Below are positions 32,380-41,288 of a DNA stretch of 64,000 nt, one piece after another; position 1 is the first letter of the stretch, and every line of letters begins with the position of its first letter. Source of the stretch: Anaerolineales bacterium (GTDB lineage: Bacteria; Chloroflexota; Anaerolineae; Anaerolineales; UBA4823); the NCBI GenBank assembly GCA_016929095.1, contig JAFGJM010000036.1, positions 62,001 through 126,000 of the forward strand, in the 5' to 3' direction. The notes beneath the pieces were generated by a model, which saw only the letters and a program-made list of their open reading frames with translations, had not been told where the DNA came from and made no database searches. The translations under genes were made by a program, and so were the position numbers.

Positions 32380-33216
32380 TTAATTAATCACGATATTATC
32401 GATGAGTCTTGTCTTGCCAAAAAACACCGCCATGGAAAGCAAGACTTCTCCGGTGATCTCACCTTCAATTTCCTGCAGCGTAAGTACACCGGCGCAGGAG
32501 ACATATTGTAGCTTCGCCAGCGGTTCAGTTTCGATGGTTTGGCGCATGATCAGGCGTAGTTTCTTGGCATGTCTCTCACCTTTGTTGCATGCCGTCTGCG
32601 CTGCCCGCAACGCCCGAAACAACACCGTGGCTGCCTGACGCTCTTGCGGGTTAAGATAAGTGTTGCGGCTGGACATTGCCAACCCGTCTGCTTCGCGCAC
32701 CGTCGGACAGACGATTACCTCCAGGGGAAAATTTAAATCCAATGCCATACGACGGATAACAGCCGCTTGCTGGGCATCTTTCTGCCCAAAATAAGCATAT
32801 TGGGGCTGCACAGCATTGAACAACTTGGCGACGACAGTGGTCACGCCGCGGAAATGCCCCGGCCGCCTGGCGCCTTCCAGGGGAAGAGAGATTTCTTCCA
32901 CGGTAACCCAGGTCTGGTAGCCGGGGGGATACATGATTTCTGGTGTGGGCGTCCACACCACATCGACCCCCTCTTCTTCCAACAGCGCCAGATCACGGGA
33001 TAAATCCCGCGGGTAAGATGTTAAGTCTTCCTCTGGGCTAAATTGGGTCGGGTTGACAAAAATAGTAGCCACCACACTGGCGCAATCGCGGCGCGCCGCA
33101 GCCACCAAAGACAGATGTCCGGCGTGCAAATAACCCATCGTCGGCACCAGGCCTACCTGCTCGGCGAGCTGTTTTCGTGCAGCCCGTAATTCTTCAAGAT
33201 CGGTTACGACCTTCAT
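32380..33216 (-). CDS. panC: Pantothenate synthetase
   Basis: Condenses pantoate and beta-alanine to pantothenate using ATP; 278 residues. Signatures: LVPTMGYLHAGHLSLV (HIGH-type nucleotide site), VVATIFVNPTQFSPEEDL, YFGQKDAQQAAVIRRM, and the KMSKS-like MSSRNTYLNPQE. The start lies four bases after the panE stop, so translation is coupled. No panD is seen in the window, so beta-alanine must come from elsewhere. Confidence 0.97.
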   Translation of the reverse strand: MKVVTDLEELRAARKQLAEQVGLVPTMGYLHAGHLSLVAAARRDCASVVATIFVNPTQFSPEEDLTSYPRDLSRDLALLEEEGVDVVWTPTPEIMYPPGYQTWVTVEEISLPLEGARRPGHFRGVTTVVAKLFNAVQPQYAYFGQKDAQQAAVIRRMALDLNFPLEVIVCPTVREADGLAMSSRNTYLNPQERQAATVLFRALRAAQTACNKGERHAKKLRLIMRQTIETEPLAKLQYVSCAGVLTLQEIEGEITGEVLLSMAVFFGKTRLIDNIVIN

Positions 33217-33220
33217 GCCT

Positions 33221-34135
33221 TTATTCCACCTTTGCTTTGATGATTTGCCATAGAAATCGGATCAGGGGTGTTTCCACACCAACTTTCTCCCCGGCTTGTA
33301 CTACGGCGCCGCATATCGCATCGATTTCGGTCGGCGCGCCGCGCTGAATATCTTGAAACATGGAAGAGTGGTTTTGGGCTGTTTTCAGAACGATATTTTC
33401 CACTGTTTCCACCAGGTTTGAAAATGGCAAGCGGATACCCTGCGCTTCCGCCACCGCCGCGGCTTCCTGCACGGCTTGCGCCATCAACGAACGGACATGC
33501 GGCCGCTCTAAAAGCGCCGAATTGGGAATCTCCAACAGTGCGGTAAGTGGATTGACCGCCGCATTGATAACCAGCTTCCCCCACAGTAATGACTCTGTGT
33601 TGGAGGATATTTCGACCTCAAAGCCCGCTTTCTGCAGCAGGCTTGAAATCAAGCCTATCCGAAGGTGATCGCCCAGGGTGATCGTTCCTTCGCCGGCCAT
33701 GCGCACCACCCCCGGGGCAGATAGATAGGCGCCCAGCGTGGTCACTCCCTGCGCGACGCAGTCATCGCCTAAAACCTGCGCCAGGATTTCCCGATTGCCC
33801 AGCCCATTCTGCAAGGTCAACGCCACGCCATCGTTTGACAGACAGGCTGCCAGTTGGCGCGCGGCGCCTTCCGTCTGCCAGGATTTTACCAACACCAGCG
33901 CCGCCATCGCTCCCCGGCATTGCTGAGGATCGCAGGTGGCTGTCACCGGGTATGTTGCCTTTCTACCATCGCTGGTTTCCAGGGTAACCCCCTGGCGCTT
34001 CAATATCTCTATCCCCTCCGCCCAGCTATCCAACAGTGTGACCTGGATACCGGAAGCAGCTAATCGAGCAGCGAACAGGCAAGCCATAGCGCCACTGCCG
34101 ATGACGAGGAGAGAATCTTTATAATCATTTATCAT
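33221..34135 (-). CDS. panE: 2-dehydropantoate 2-reductase
   Basis: NADPH-dependent ketopantoate reductase, 304 residues. The N-terminal Rossmann glycine loop is LLVIGSGAMACLFAARLA. The catalytic Lys region is VLVKSWQTEGA near residue 80, and the C-terminal helical domain contains LLWGKLVINAAVNPLTALL, with the conserved Lys and Asn. It lies between panB (102 bases upstream) and panC, giving a panB-panE-panC order on one strand. A role in ilvC-like reactions is unlikely. Confidence 0.95.
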   Translation of the reverse strand: MINDYKDSLLVIGSGAMACLFAARLAASGIQVTLLDSWAEGIEILKRQGVTLETSDGRKATYPVTATCDPQQCRGAMAALVLVKSWQTEGAARQLAACLSNDGVALTLQNGLGNREILAQVLGDDCVAQGVTTLGAYLSAPGVVRMAGEGTITLGDHLRIGLISSLLQKAGFEVEISSNTESLLWGKLVINAAVNPLTALLEIPNSALLERPHVRSLMAQAVQEAAAVAEAQGIRLPFSNLVETVENIVLKTAQNHSSMFQDIQRGAPTEIDAICGAVVQAGEKVGVETPLIRFLWQIIKAKVE

Positions 34136-34237
34136 TTCATGAACTCATTGAATGATCCCGGCCTGAAGCCCTTCCCGCTGTCGGAGAGGAATGGGGCGGG
34201 ATAAAATGATAATTATCCTTCCCGTTTTCCTCACCAA

Positions 34238-35179
34238 TTATCGTTTATTTCCAGATAACATTCCCTGTTCTACATTTTTCTTTGTCAGGATCAAATGATC
34301 GCTTTCTTTTAGAAATGTCTGCCATTCCTCGTCAGGCATTTCAACGCTGTGTTCTACAGCAGGAAATGAGGCGCTTTTCACATCTTCAACATAAGCTTTA
34401 AATGCATCCTGCATGCTTTCACTCAAATGAGCGTATTGTTTAACAAATTTCGGGGTGAAACGCTCGAACAAACCTAATAAATCATACGTGACCAAAACCT
34501 GTCCATCGCAGCCTGCGCCGGCACCGATCCCAATGGTGGGAATATGCAATGATTGCGATACAAATGCAGCCAGCCGGGCGGGGATAGATTCCAACACCAG
34601 GCTGAAACATCCAGCTTCCTGGAGCAATTTTGCATCCTGCAACAACCGTTGAGCTGCTGCTGCATCACGCCCTTGGGGGCGAAAACCTCCCAGTTGATTC
34701 ACACTCTGGGGGGTCAGTCCCAAATGCCCCATCACCGGGATACCGGCAGATACAATCGCCCGAATAGCATCCAGGCGTTCGCGCCCGCCTTCCAGTTTGA
34801 CTGCATCCATGCCGGCTTCCTGTAAGAACCTTCCAGCATTGCGCACTGCTTCCGTCACGGATACCTGATAGGACATAAAGGGCATATCGCCCACTAGAAA
34901 AGCGTACTGCACCCCGCGCCGCACCGCCTTACAATGATGCAGCATATCTTCCATGGTAACTGCCAGGGTGTTTTCATAACCCAGCACCACCATGCCCAGC
35001 GAATCGCCGATCAGAATGGCATCCACCCCCGCCTGGTCGAGCGCCAGGGCGGTTGGATAATCGTAAGCAGTCAGCATGGCAATCGGCTCGCCTTGCTGCT
35101 TTTTATTAATTAGAGATATTGTTGTTATTTTTTTACGCCCGGTTGGGCGCGTGGGAGAAATTACAGGTTGAGTAGACAT
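34238..35179 (-). CDS. panB: 3-methyl-2-oxobutanoate hydroxymethyltransferase
   Basis: First committed enzyme of pantothenate synthesis, transferring a hydroxymethyl group from methylene-tetrahydrofolate to alpha-ketoisovalerate; 313 residues. Signatures are IAMLTAYDYPTALALDQAGV, ILIGDSLGMVVLGYENTL (metal-binding Asp), VKLEGGRERLDAI, VMGHLGLTPQSVNQLGG and the active Glu in LVLESIPARLA. The start is the ATG at 35179 with GGAGG five bases upstream; the longer frame to 35245 has no ribosome site. An unusual N-terminal extension of about 15 residues precedes the fold. Confidence 0.96.
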   Translation of the reverse strand: MSTQPVISPTRPTGRKKITTISLINKKQQGEPIAMLTAYDYPTALALDQAGVDAILIGDSLGMVVLGYENTLAVTMEDMLHHCKAVRRGVQYAFLVGDMPFMSYQVSVTEAVRNAGRFLQEAGMDAVKLEGGRERLDAIRAIVSAGIPVMGHLGLTPQSVNQLGGFRPQGRDAAAAQRLLQDAKLLQEAGCFSLVLESIPARLAAFVSQSLHIPTIGIGAGAGCDGQVLVTYDLLGLFERFTPKFVKQYAHLSESMQDAFKAYVEDVKSASFPAVEHSVEMPDEEWQTFLKESDHLILTKKNVEQGMLSGNKR

Positions 35180-35260
35180 GGTGCCCTCCATAAAAGGTAG
35201 AGTCCAATAAAAAAAGTCGAAACGATCATTGTGTCTCGGTTTCACAATCCGAGCATATTG

Positions 35261-35289
35261 AATATATCTATAATTGGTGAAAAAAGCAA
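35261..35289 (-). promoter_or_regulatory. Candidate promoter of the pan genes
   Basis: On the minus strand TTGCTT (35289-35284) and TATATT (35266-35261) are 17 bases apart, about 80 bases upstream of the panB start. The rest of the 35180-35568 spacer holds only the dispersed repeat and a short GTGAGTAGT-like low-complexity stretch. Confidence 0.5.
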
Positions 35290-35329
35290 GGGGGTATCGC
35301 CGGTATTAACAACTCTCTAAGATGCCAAA

Positions 35330-35458
35330 AGTTGCTTAAGAAGTTGATTTAGTCATGTTGCACGCAATATGTTTTCCAAAGTAAAGCAAAACATCTCATT
35401 TGATAATAAATAAGCCCTTCGCTTCACTCAGGTTTATCGGCCTTTTTTTGGACAGCCC
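35330..35458 (+). repeat. Dispersed intergenic repeat, copy 2
   Basis: Plus-strand AAGTTGATTTAGTCATGTTG, an ATGTTTTCC block, AAACATCT, CCCTTCGCTTCACTCAGG and GGACAGC follow the same order as copy 1 at 32194-32322, with many substitutions and lost internal pairing. The two copies bracket panC-panE-panB in opposite orientation, making an inverted pair about 3 kb apart. Confidence 0.7.
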
Positions 35459-35568
35459 CCATTGATATTTGAAAAAACGACCAGTGTATTTTCAACCAAC
35501 ACACTGATCGTTTCGTGCTACTCACAATTCACCACGCACTATTCACTTTTTACTTCATGTTTCTTTTA

Positions 35569-37026
35569 TCAAATTCCCAAAAACCACTTCACCAGCTTGA
35601 CTTTTTGTTCGGTGAAAGGCGGCCGGGTGAATTGATTCAAATCGATAAAGCCTTGTTCGAAAACCGGCTTCGGGTGGCTGAATTCCACAAACCCCTCATA
35701 TCCATGATACCTGCCCATCCCGCTGGCGCCAACACCGCCAAAGGGCAAAGCATCGCTTGAAGCATGTAAAATGGAGCCATTGACCGTCACCCCGCCGGAT
35801 GTGGTGTGCGAAAGGACAACCTCTTTCTCTGCTTCATCTTGCCCAAAATAATACAGCGCCAATGGGCGACCATGACTGTTGATAAATTGGATCACCTCTT
35901 CGATATTGCGATATGTCAAAACTGGCAGCAGGGGAGCAAAAATCTCCTCCTGCATTACTAGCATGTCTTCAGTCGCATTCAGGACAATTGTCAGGGGAAA
36001 ACAGGCATCTTCTTCCGGGGCAAATTCCTCATTCGCCGGGTTGACGGGGATCAATTTGGCGCCTTTTTCTTCGGCATCTTGGATATACCCTTGAATACGA
36101 GCGACCTGTTTTTGGTTGATCAGCGGGGTATATTCTTTATTTGCACGCACGGTTGGGAATATCTCCGCAGTGGCGTGATTCACGATGTCGATAAATAATT
36201 CCTCTTTCCCCTGCGGAACAAACACATAATCGGGGGAAATGCATGTTTGACCAGAATTGGGTAATTTACCGGATAACATGCGCCATACCGCTTGCTCCAT
36301 ATTGGCGCTTTTCCCGATGATCACGGGCGATTTTCCGCCTAATTCGAGGGTAACCGGCACCAGGTTTTTCGCCGCCGCTCCCATAACCTGCGAACCGACA
36401 GAGATCGAACCCGTGAAGATCAAATGATTGAACGGTAATTCGCTGAATATCCGGCTGATATCCGAAGTAGGCGCCACACAAACCAGTTCGGTTTCATCGA
36501 ATGTTTTGGATATCATTTCACCGAATAATTCCGATGTGCGCGGTGTAAAGCGGGAGGGTTTGAGCATTGCTCGATTCCCCGCTGCCAGAATGCAGGCTAC
36601 CGGGATAAACGTGAGGTTGATAGGATAATTCCAGGGACTGATCACTCCCACAACCCCTTTAGGCTGCCAATAAATCCACCCTTTTGCGCCGGAAAGCGCG
36701 TAAGCAAGAGGCAGGGGTTTGCGCTTTGGTTTCATCCACTTGCTAACGTGTTTGATGGCATGTTTACAAGCTGAAATGGCAGGGTAAATCTCCATCACCC
36801 TGGTTTGTCCGGCAGAACGATGACCGTAATCCGCCGCCAATGCCGCTACCAGTTCTGCTTGATATTTATCCAGCATATTGGCGCAACGGCTCAACCGGTC
36901 GATCCTTTCTTCCGCCGGGGAACCCTCGGCAGATAAATAGGATACGCGCTGTTTCTCTAAAATCGCATTCAATTGAGAACGTGCATCTTCGTGATTAACA
37001 TTTTTTGTTTCTTCTAATGTATTCAT
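35569..37026 (-). CDS. Aldehyde dehydrogenase (class 3-like)
   Basis: NAD(P)-dependent oxidation of an aldehyde to its acid; 485 residues. Catalytic residues are visible: VTLELGGKSPVIIG (active Glu, near residue 225) and PNSGQTCISPDYV (nucleophile Cys, near residue 260). PWNYPINLTFIPVACILAAG binds the cofactor. The order of motifs and the short length fit the ALDH3-like/coniferyl aldehyde branch. The C-terminal VKLVKWFLGI is mildly hydrophobic, as in membrane-associated family members. Substrate unknown. It follows the sulfotransferase gene after 119 bases. Confidence 0.93.
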   Translation of the reverse strand: MNTLEETKNVNHEDARSQLNAILEKQRVSYLSAEGSPAEERIDRLSRCANMLDKYQAELVAALAADYGHRSAGQTRVMEIYPAISACKHAIKHVSKWMKPKRKPLPLAYALSGAKGWIYWQPKGVVGVISPWNYPINLTFIPVACILAAGNRAMLKPSRFTPRTSELFGEMISKTFDETELVCVAPTSDISRIFSELPFNHLIFTGSISVGSQVMGAAAKNLVPVTLELGGKSPVIIGKSANMEQAVWRMLSGKLPNSGQTCISPDYVFVPQGKEELFIDIVNHATAEIFPTVRANKEYTPLINQKQVARIQGYIQDAEEKGAKLIPVNPANEEFAPEEDACFPLTIVLNATEDMLVMQEEIFAPLLPVLTYRNIEEVIQFINSHGRPLALYYFGQDEAEKEVVLSHTTSGGVTVNGSILHASSDALPFGGVGASGMGRYHGYEGFVEFSHPKPVFEQGFIDLNQFTRPPFTEQKVKLVKWFLGI

Positions 37027-37145
37027 TAATTTTTTCCCTGTTGTATTTAGAATCCGGATTTAGTATGAGATAAATTTTCCCGGCGATTTCTGAGCTAATA
37101 CCGTTTTTTCATGACGATCATTATTTTAACCCAGGTTAGTAACCG

Positions 37146-37877
37146 CTATAAATCATATCCCTGCGCTTGCAAATAATCGCCAAATGCTTCCGCTAATTGC
37201 TGCTGCTGCATGGGGGTTAACTTTTGGCGGAAGCGCCCAACCTTGCCTTTGCTGAAATGCATGCCCTTCTGTTCTGAGCGGGCTTGCTCTGGGCGGTATT
37301 TCTCCACCACTCCTTGTACGGTCTGACTTTGCCGGTCGAATTGTAAATACGCCACCAAACGATTTACTTCCGAGTCATAATCCTTTAGGAGGTCTTCATA
37401 TCGAGTATGCAAAGCCGTGGATTTGGCTAACCAGGCTTTTGAAATATCCACATACTGGCGCATAAAATTCAAAGAAGCCTCGAAATCAGTCAGGTGAGAA
37501 AAGGCATTAGGTGCACCCCGTTCGACAGCCCGTTGACCGTTTTCCCAGGCAGAGAGCAAAGCATCACGCGGATCGCGGTAAATATACGCCGCCCGCATCC
37601 ACCCCCGGCGGAGCAAAGCCAATGCCAGGGGAGTGGGTGCGGCATGCGCTTTGATCACAAATGTATTGCCCAACAAAGAGGGCGCCAGCACGGCTAATAA
37701 ACGACGCGGTGATAATACACCAATATTACAATTTACTTCTGTCAAAATACCCTGCAAATGAAACTGCTGGCGAATTTGGCGGGCATCTTGACCGCCCGAC
37801 GAGGTCGCCAGGTCGTGGGTCAAGTTGTAATACCAGCCCGAACCCGCCCGCGGCATGCCTACCGATAGAATGATCAT
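37146..37877 (-). CDS. Sulfotransferase family protein
   Basis: PAPS-dependent sulfotransferase, 243 residues. The 5'-phosphosulfate loop is [19 protein letters not shown] at the N-terminus. The 3'-phosphate site is [20 protein letters not shown] (near residue 100). The C-terminal half contains [19 protein letters not shown], typical of carbohydrate or lipid sulfotransferases. Its start overlaps the adenosine deaminase stop by four bases (ATGA), so the two are coupled. PAPS use releases 3',5'-ADP, giving a loose metabolic link to a purine deaminase. Acceptor unknown. Confidence 0.87.
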   Translation of the reverse strand: MIILSVGMPRAGSGWYYNLTHDLATSSGGQDARQIRQQFHLQGILTEVNCNIGVLSPRRLLAVLAPSLLGNTFVIKAHAAPTPLALALLRRGWMRAAYIYRDPRDALLSAWENGQRAVERGAPNAFSHLTDFEASLNFMRQYVDISKAWLAKSTALHTRYEDLLKDYDSEVNRLVAYLQFDRQSQTVQGVVEKYRPEQARSEQKGMHFSKGKVGRFRQKLTPMQQQQLAEAFGDYLQAQGYDL

Positions 37878-38875
37878 TGTTTATTTTTCCTTGCCATGAG
37901 CGCTTCTTTGGCTTCCAGTGAAAGAAAGCATACCTGTAACGCGTTGATTTGCGCCTGACGTATTTGCGCTGCGCTAAGACCAGCCGCCGGCGCAGCTACC
38001 TGATATTCATATACCAGATCAATACCGCTAATGCCAGGGTCGTCCGTGTTAATCGTCGCCAATATACCATGCTCTAAAAATTGCTTGATTGGATGGCTGG
38101 GATAATCGTTTACCGTACTGGTCTGCACATTGCTGGTCAGGTTACATTCAATACCGATTTCATGTTGTGCCAGGTAATCCATCAATAGTGGATCTTCCAC
38201 GGCATGCACAGCATGCCCAATCCTGGCGGCTCCCAATTCTGTCAGCGCCTGCCAAACACTATACGCCCCGGCCGATTCGCCGGCGTGCACCGTGATCTTC
38301 CAACCGTTTTCCCTGGCAACCGCCAAATGCTGTGAAAAAAGATCGCCGGGGAAATTGGCTTCATCGCCTGCCAGGTCAAGGGCAATGATATGATCACGCT
38401 GGCTTAATAACGCATCCAACTCCCGGAGGGCGCTTTCCTGACCATAGGTGCGACTGAGGATGCCGATGAGTTGCGCCGCCATACCGGTTTCCCGCCTGGC
38501 GCTCTCCACCCCGTCCACCACTGCTTCGACAACACCTGCCGGGTTGAGATGATGAGACTCGGCCATGAACCAGGGGCTGAAACGTAATTCCACATAATCA
38601 ACGCCTTCTGCCTGGGCGTCCACAACATTTTCATAAGCCACCCTGCGGCAAACATCGTAGTTCACCAAAATCGCCACCATCCATTGGAATTTCTCGATAA
38701 ACGCCATGACACCTGGTTGGCGGTCTGTCACCTGGACAAACGGTCGCAGCGCCTCGACATCCGATGCCGGCAGCGGAAGATTGTATTGCCGCCCCACATC
38801 CAAAATGGTCTCCAAACGGATACTGCCATCCAGGTGGCGGTGTAAATCTATCAAGGGTAAGTCTGAAGATATCAT
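37874..38875 (-). CDS. Adenosine deaminase family protein
   Basis: Zinc-dependent purine deaminase, 333 residues. Metal and catalytic residues are visible: [18 protein letters not shown] (HxH), [16 protein letters not shown] (His and Glu), [17 protein letters not shown] and [11 protein letters not shown] (Asp pair). This is the standard pattern of adenosine deaminase (add); aminodeoxyfutalosine or N6-modified adenosine deaminases share it, so the exact substrate is not certain. It heads the deaminase-sulfotransferase-ALDH run and is divergent from a YtxH-like gene. Confidence 0.92.
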   Translation of the reverse strand: MISSDLPLIDLHRHLDGSIRLETILDVGRQYNLPLPASDVEALRPFVQVTDRQPGVMAFIEKFQWMVAILVNYDVCRRVAYENVVDAQAEGVDYVELRFSPWFMAESHHLNPAGVVEAVVDGVESARRETGMAAQLIGILSRTYGQESALRELDALLSQRDHIIALDLAGDEANFPGDLFSQHLAVARENGWKITVHAGESAGAYSVWQALTELGAARIGHAVHAVEDPLLMDYLAQHEIGIECNLTSNVQTSTVNDYPSHPIKQFLEHGILATINTDDPGISGIDLVYEYQVAAPAAGLSAAQIRQAQINALQVCFLSLEAKEALMARKNKQ

Positions 38876-38999
38876 AGCCTTCTTTTCAAGAGAGTGTTGG
38901 ACTTATTCGGGTTTTTCCCATTATAATAGTCGATGGATAATATTTGAAATGATTATTCAAAACTGATAATCCATCTCACAGCAAAGGCAGGAGGTAAAC

Positions 39000-39215
39000 A
39001 TGCGGAAATTTTTTAGTCTTGTATCAGGGATGTTCATGGGCGCACTGGTAGGCGCCACATTGGCAATATTACTGGCGCCGGAATCCGGGGAATCGTTGCG
39101 GGCAGAATTACGAGAGCGCGCCGGCCGTTTCCGCCAGGATATCATCGATGCATCGGCTGCCCGCAGATCAGAATTAGAAGAACAACTGGCGGCCTTACGC
39201 GCCCCAAAAGCATGA
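39000..39215 (+). CDS. YtxH domain-containing small membrane protein
   Basis: 71 residues. One N-terminal glycine-rich membrane helix (GMFMGALVGATLAILLAP) is followed directly by ESGESLRAELRERAGRFRQD, a charged amphipathic helix. This is the YtxH/Gas-vesicle-G-like pattern of small stress-associated membrane proteins. AGGAGG six bases before the ATG supports it over the antisense frame at the same place. It converges with the metallopeptidase gene, 24 bases away. Molecular role unknown. Confidence 0.85.
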   Translation: MRKFFSLVSGMFMGALVGATLAILLAPESGESLRAELRERAGRFRQDIIDASAARRSELEEQLAALRAPKA

Positions 39216-39239
39216 GCTAATAATATCAGAGAAAATCCA

Positions 39240-41270
39240 TTAGCGATTCGAAAAATTGAATTGATATCCGGCTTTCTGGCGGGTATAGCGCGTCGTGCCG
39301 GTAACCACCAGAATGGCCTCATCCACATCACCGCCGATACTGAGTGGGATATCCGCTTCATTTTCCTCCGAGAGAGAAATATAAGTCACCTCAGTGGCGT
39401 TGCCTTTCTCGATTAAGGCCAGGCGGAAAGTCTGCGGGAGGGCGTTTTGGATGCGTACAAATCCCGCCGCCTCCCAGCCACCCGAGTCATTCTCAAAATC
39501 AGTTGCGTAGTCGACCTGGGGAACACTTATATCATCGATGAGAAACCCCTCGCCATTGACTCCGGCGTCTGTGATATATTCAAAACGGATTTGGACGTGC
39601 TGACCGGCAAATTGTGAAAGATCAACACTCTCCTGGATCCAGCTTGCCTGATCACCTCTCCCGCTCAACCCGTTATACCCCCAGCTATAATTGGCGCCTG
39701 TGGGGTCATCAGCGGTGCCAGAGGGGGTGTGCAAAATTTCCCATCTTTCTCCGTCCAATGAGGCTTCCAGATACAGGTAATCGAAATCTTTTTCCAGATC
39801 GTACCAGGTCCAATAATTCAGCGAAATCGGGCTATCGATCTGGCTGAAATCAAAGGCGCGTGTCAGAGTCATATCCGATTCATCCCCCTTATTTGACCAA
39901 AAAGCATAAGACCCCGAATAAGGGTCGGCGGGGATGACATCTACCTGAAGAGAGCCCTCGAAATGAAGGGTGTAATCCCCCTGGCAGGTAAGCTGAATGT
40001 AATCAGCGCCATATTGGTGAACATCCCTGGTTTGGGTTTCCTGGGTACAATTTTTTATCGCTTCAGTTTCATCAGCCCTTTTGGCTTTGGGGTAATTGTG
40101 ATATACAAACCGGCCATCGCCGACCTTCTCATCCAGTAAATAATTCGTGACCATCCAATCGATCACAAGATCTTCAGAGGTAATGGATGAACCGCTAAGT
40201 GGATCGGCGATTCCCAATTCCTGCAATACATGATCGATGCTGACAAATCCGTTCTCAGGGTGTGCAACCAATGCCTTACTGGCGTCTTCTCCAAAACGAT
40301 CCAGGAAATAAGCCATAAAGAGAAAACTCGACCCATAATGAGGGGCTGTGGCATTCTGGTCGTTAGGCCAATCATTGAGCTGCAAATCGGTATCCCAGAT
40401 ATAGAGTAAATCATGACCGCCCACATCGTAGCCGTTGAGAAACGAAGCCAGATCGGAAAAACCCTCATTGATCCAGACGGTTTCATTGCGGTCGCCATAC
40501 CAATGGATCATATGTTGAAATTCATGCGCCAGGGTGGCGAAAGTATATTCTTCTCCCAGGTCGACGCTGTCGGCATTGAATACAAACATTTCGTGACCGT
40601 TGGAGTATTGTTCCAGCGATGGGGTATATTCATCGGTAGTTGGGAAGTATCCCGCCACCTGACTGCCCAGACCGCGCGCATAAAGAATATAGATATGTGG
40701 GTCGTTATCTACACCCGGCGTCCATTCGCTGCCGAAGAATTCACGGTTTGTCGGGTAGATTTTTTCTTCAAAGGCAAGCGCCAGTTTTTCCAGATCACTC
40801 TCATCATAGGAAACACCATCTTCGATCCAAAAATAGGAATGATCGGTAATGTATCGAAGGACCATATCGACCTGAAAATTTTTATTGGTATCCGTATCCA
40901 TTAGCCAAAATTTCTGGCTGTCCCCAATTTGGAAAGACACAGAGGGCGCCGGTACCTGAGATGGAATGTTGGTCCTTCCTTCCAGGCGGTACGCAATATC
41001 ATAAGGATCGTTGGGCGGAATATCAGTATTTTCGAGGATATCAAAGGTTTCTTGCCTTACAGTCGCCATTGTAGAGGTTGTATCGCGCACAATCTCTGCT
41101 GTCGGCGCAGGTGTTTTGAATCCTGAATACGTTGTAGAAAAATCAAACGAAGATTGAGTATCGGAATACATCACCAATAAAGCTATCAAACTCGAACAAA
41201 GGCAACAAAGGATCATTAAAATCACGATGCATGCACAACATATGCCGGGGAAAATCCAATCGTTTCTCAT
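39240..41270 (-). CDS. Secreted zinc metallopeptidase with immune-inhibitor-A-like C-terminal region
   Basis: 676 residues. A Cys-rich hydrophobic segment (CACIVILMILCCLCSSLIAL) serves as signal or anchor. The protease domain contains ATLAHEFQHMIHWYGDR followed by WINEGFSDLASF (near residues 240-270), a gluzincin-like HExxH-type site with the third ligand Glu downstream; here the motif reads HEFQH. After it come beta-sandwich regions with LNYWTWYDLEKDFDYLYLE and VQIRFEYITDAGVNGEGFL, as in immune inhibitor A-type (M6) peptidases. It lies 18 bases after the O-antigen ligase-like gene and is probably the last gene of that operon. Substrate unknown. Confidence 0.85.
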   Translation of the reverse strand: MRNDWIFPGICCACIVILMILCCLCSSLIALLVMYSDTQSSFDFSTTYSGFKTPAPTAEIVRDTTSTMATVRQETFDILENTDIPPNDPYDIAYRLEGRTNIPSQVPAPSVSFQIGDSQKFWLMDTDTNKNFQVDMVLRYITDHSYFWIEDGVSYDESDLEKLALAFEEKIYPTNREFFGSEWTPGVDNDPHIYILYARGLGSQVAGYFPTTDEYTPSLEQYSNGHEMFVFNADSVDLGEEYTFATLAHEFQHMIHWYGDRNETVWINEGFSDLASFLNGYDVGGHDLLYIWDTDLQLNDWPNDQNATAPHYGSSFLFMAYFLDRFGEDASKALVAHPENGFVSIDHVLQELGIADPLSGSSITSEDLVIDWMVTNYLLDEKVGDGRFVYHNYPKAKRADETEAIKNCTQETQTRDVHQYGADYIQLTCQGDYTLHFEGSLQVDVIPADPYSGSYAFWSNKGDESDMTLTRAFDFSQIDSPISLNYWTWYDLEKDFDYLYLEASLDGERWEILHTPSGTADDPTGANYSWGYNGLSGRGDQASWIQESVDLSQFAGQHVQIRFEYITDAGVNGEGFLIDDISVPQVDYATDFENDSGGWEAAGFVRIQNALPQTFRLALIEKGNATEVTYISLSEENEADIPLSIGGDVDEAILVVTGTTRYTRQKAGYQFNFSNR

Positions 41271-41288
41271 AAGGCTCCTAACGATAAA

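Noticed and set aside
38957-39361. 134-residue minus-strand frame overlapping the YtxH-like gene
   Set aside because: The plus-strand gene has an AGGAGG site and a recognisable YtxH pattern; the minus-strand frame has neither.
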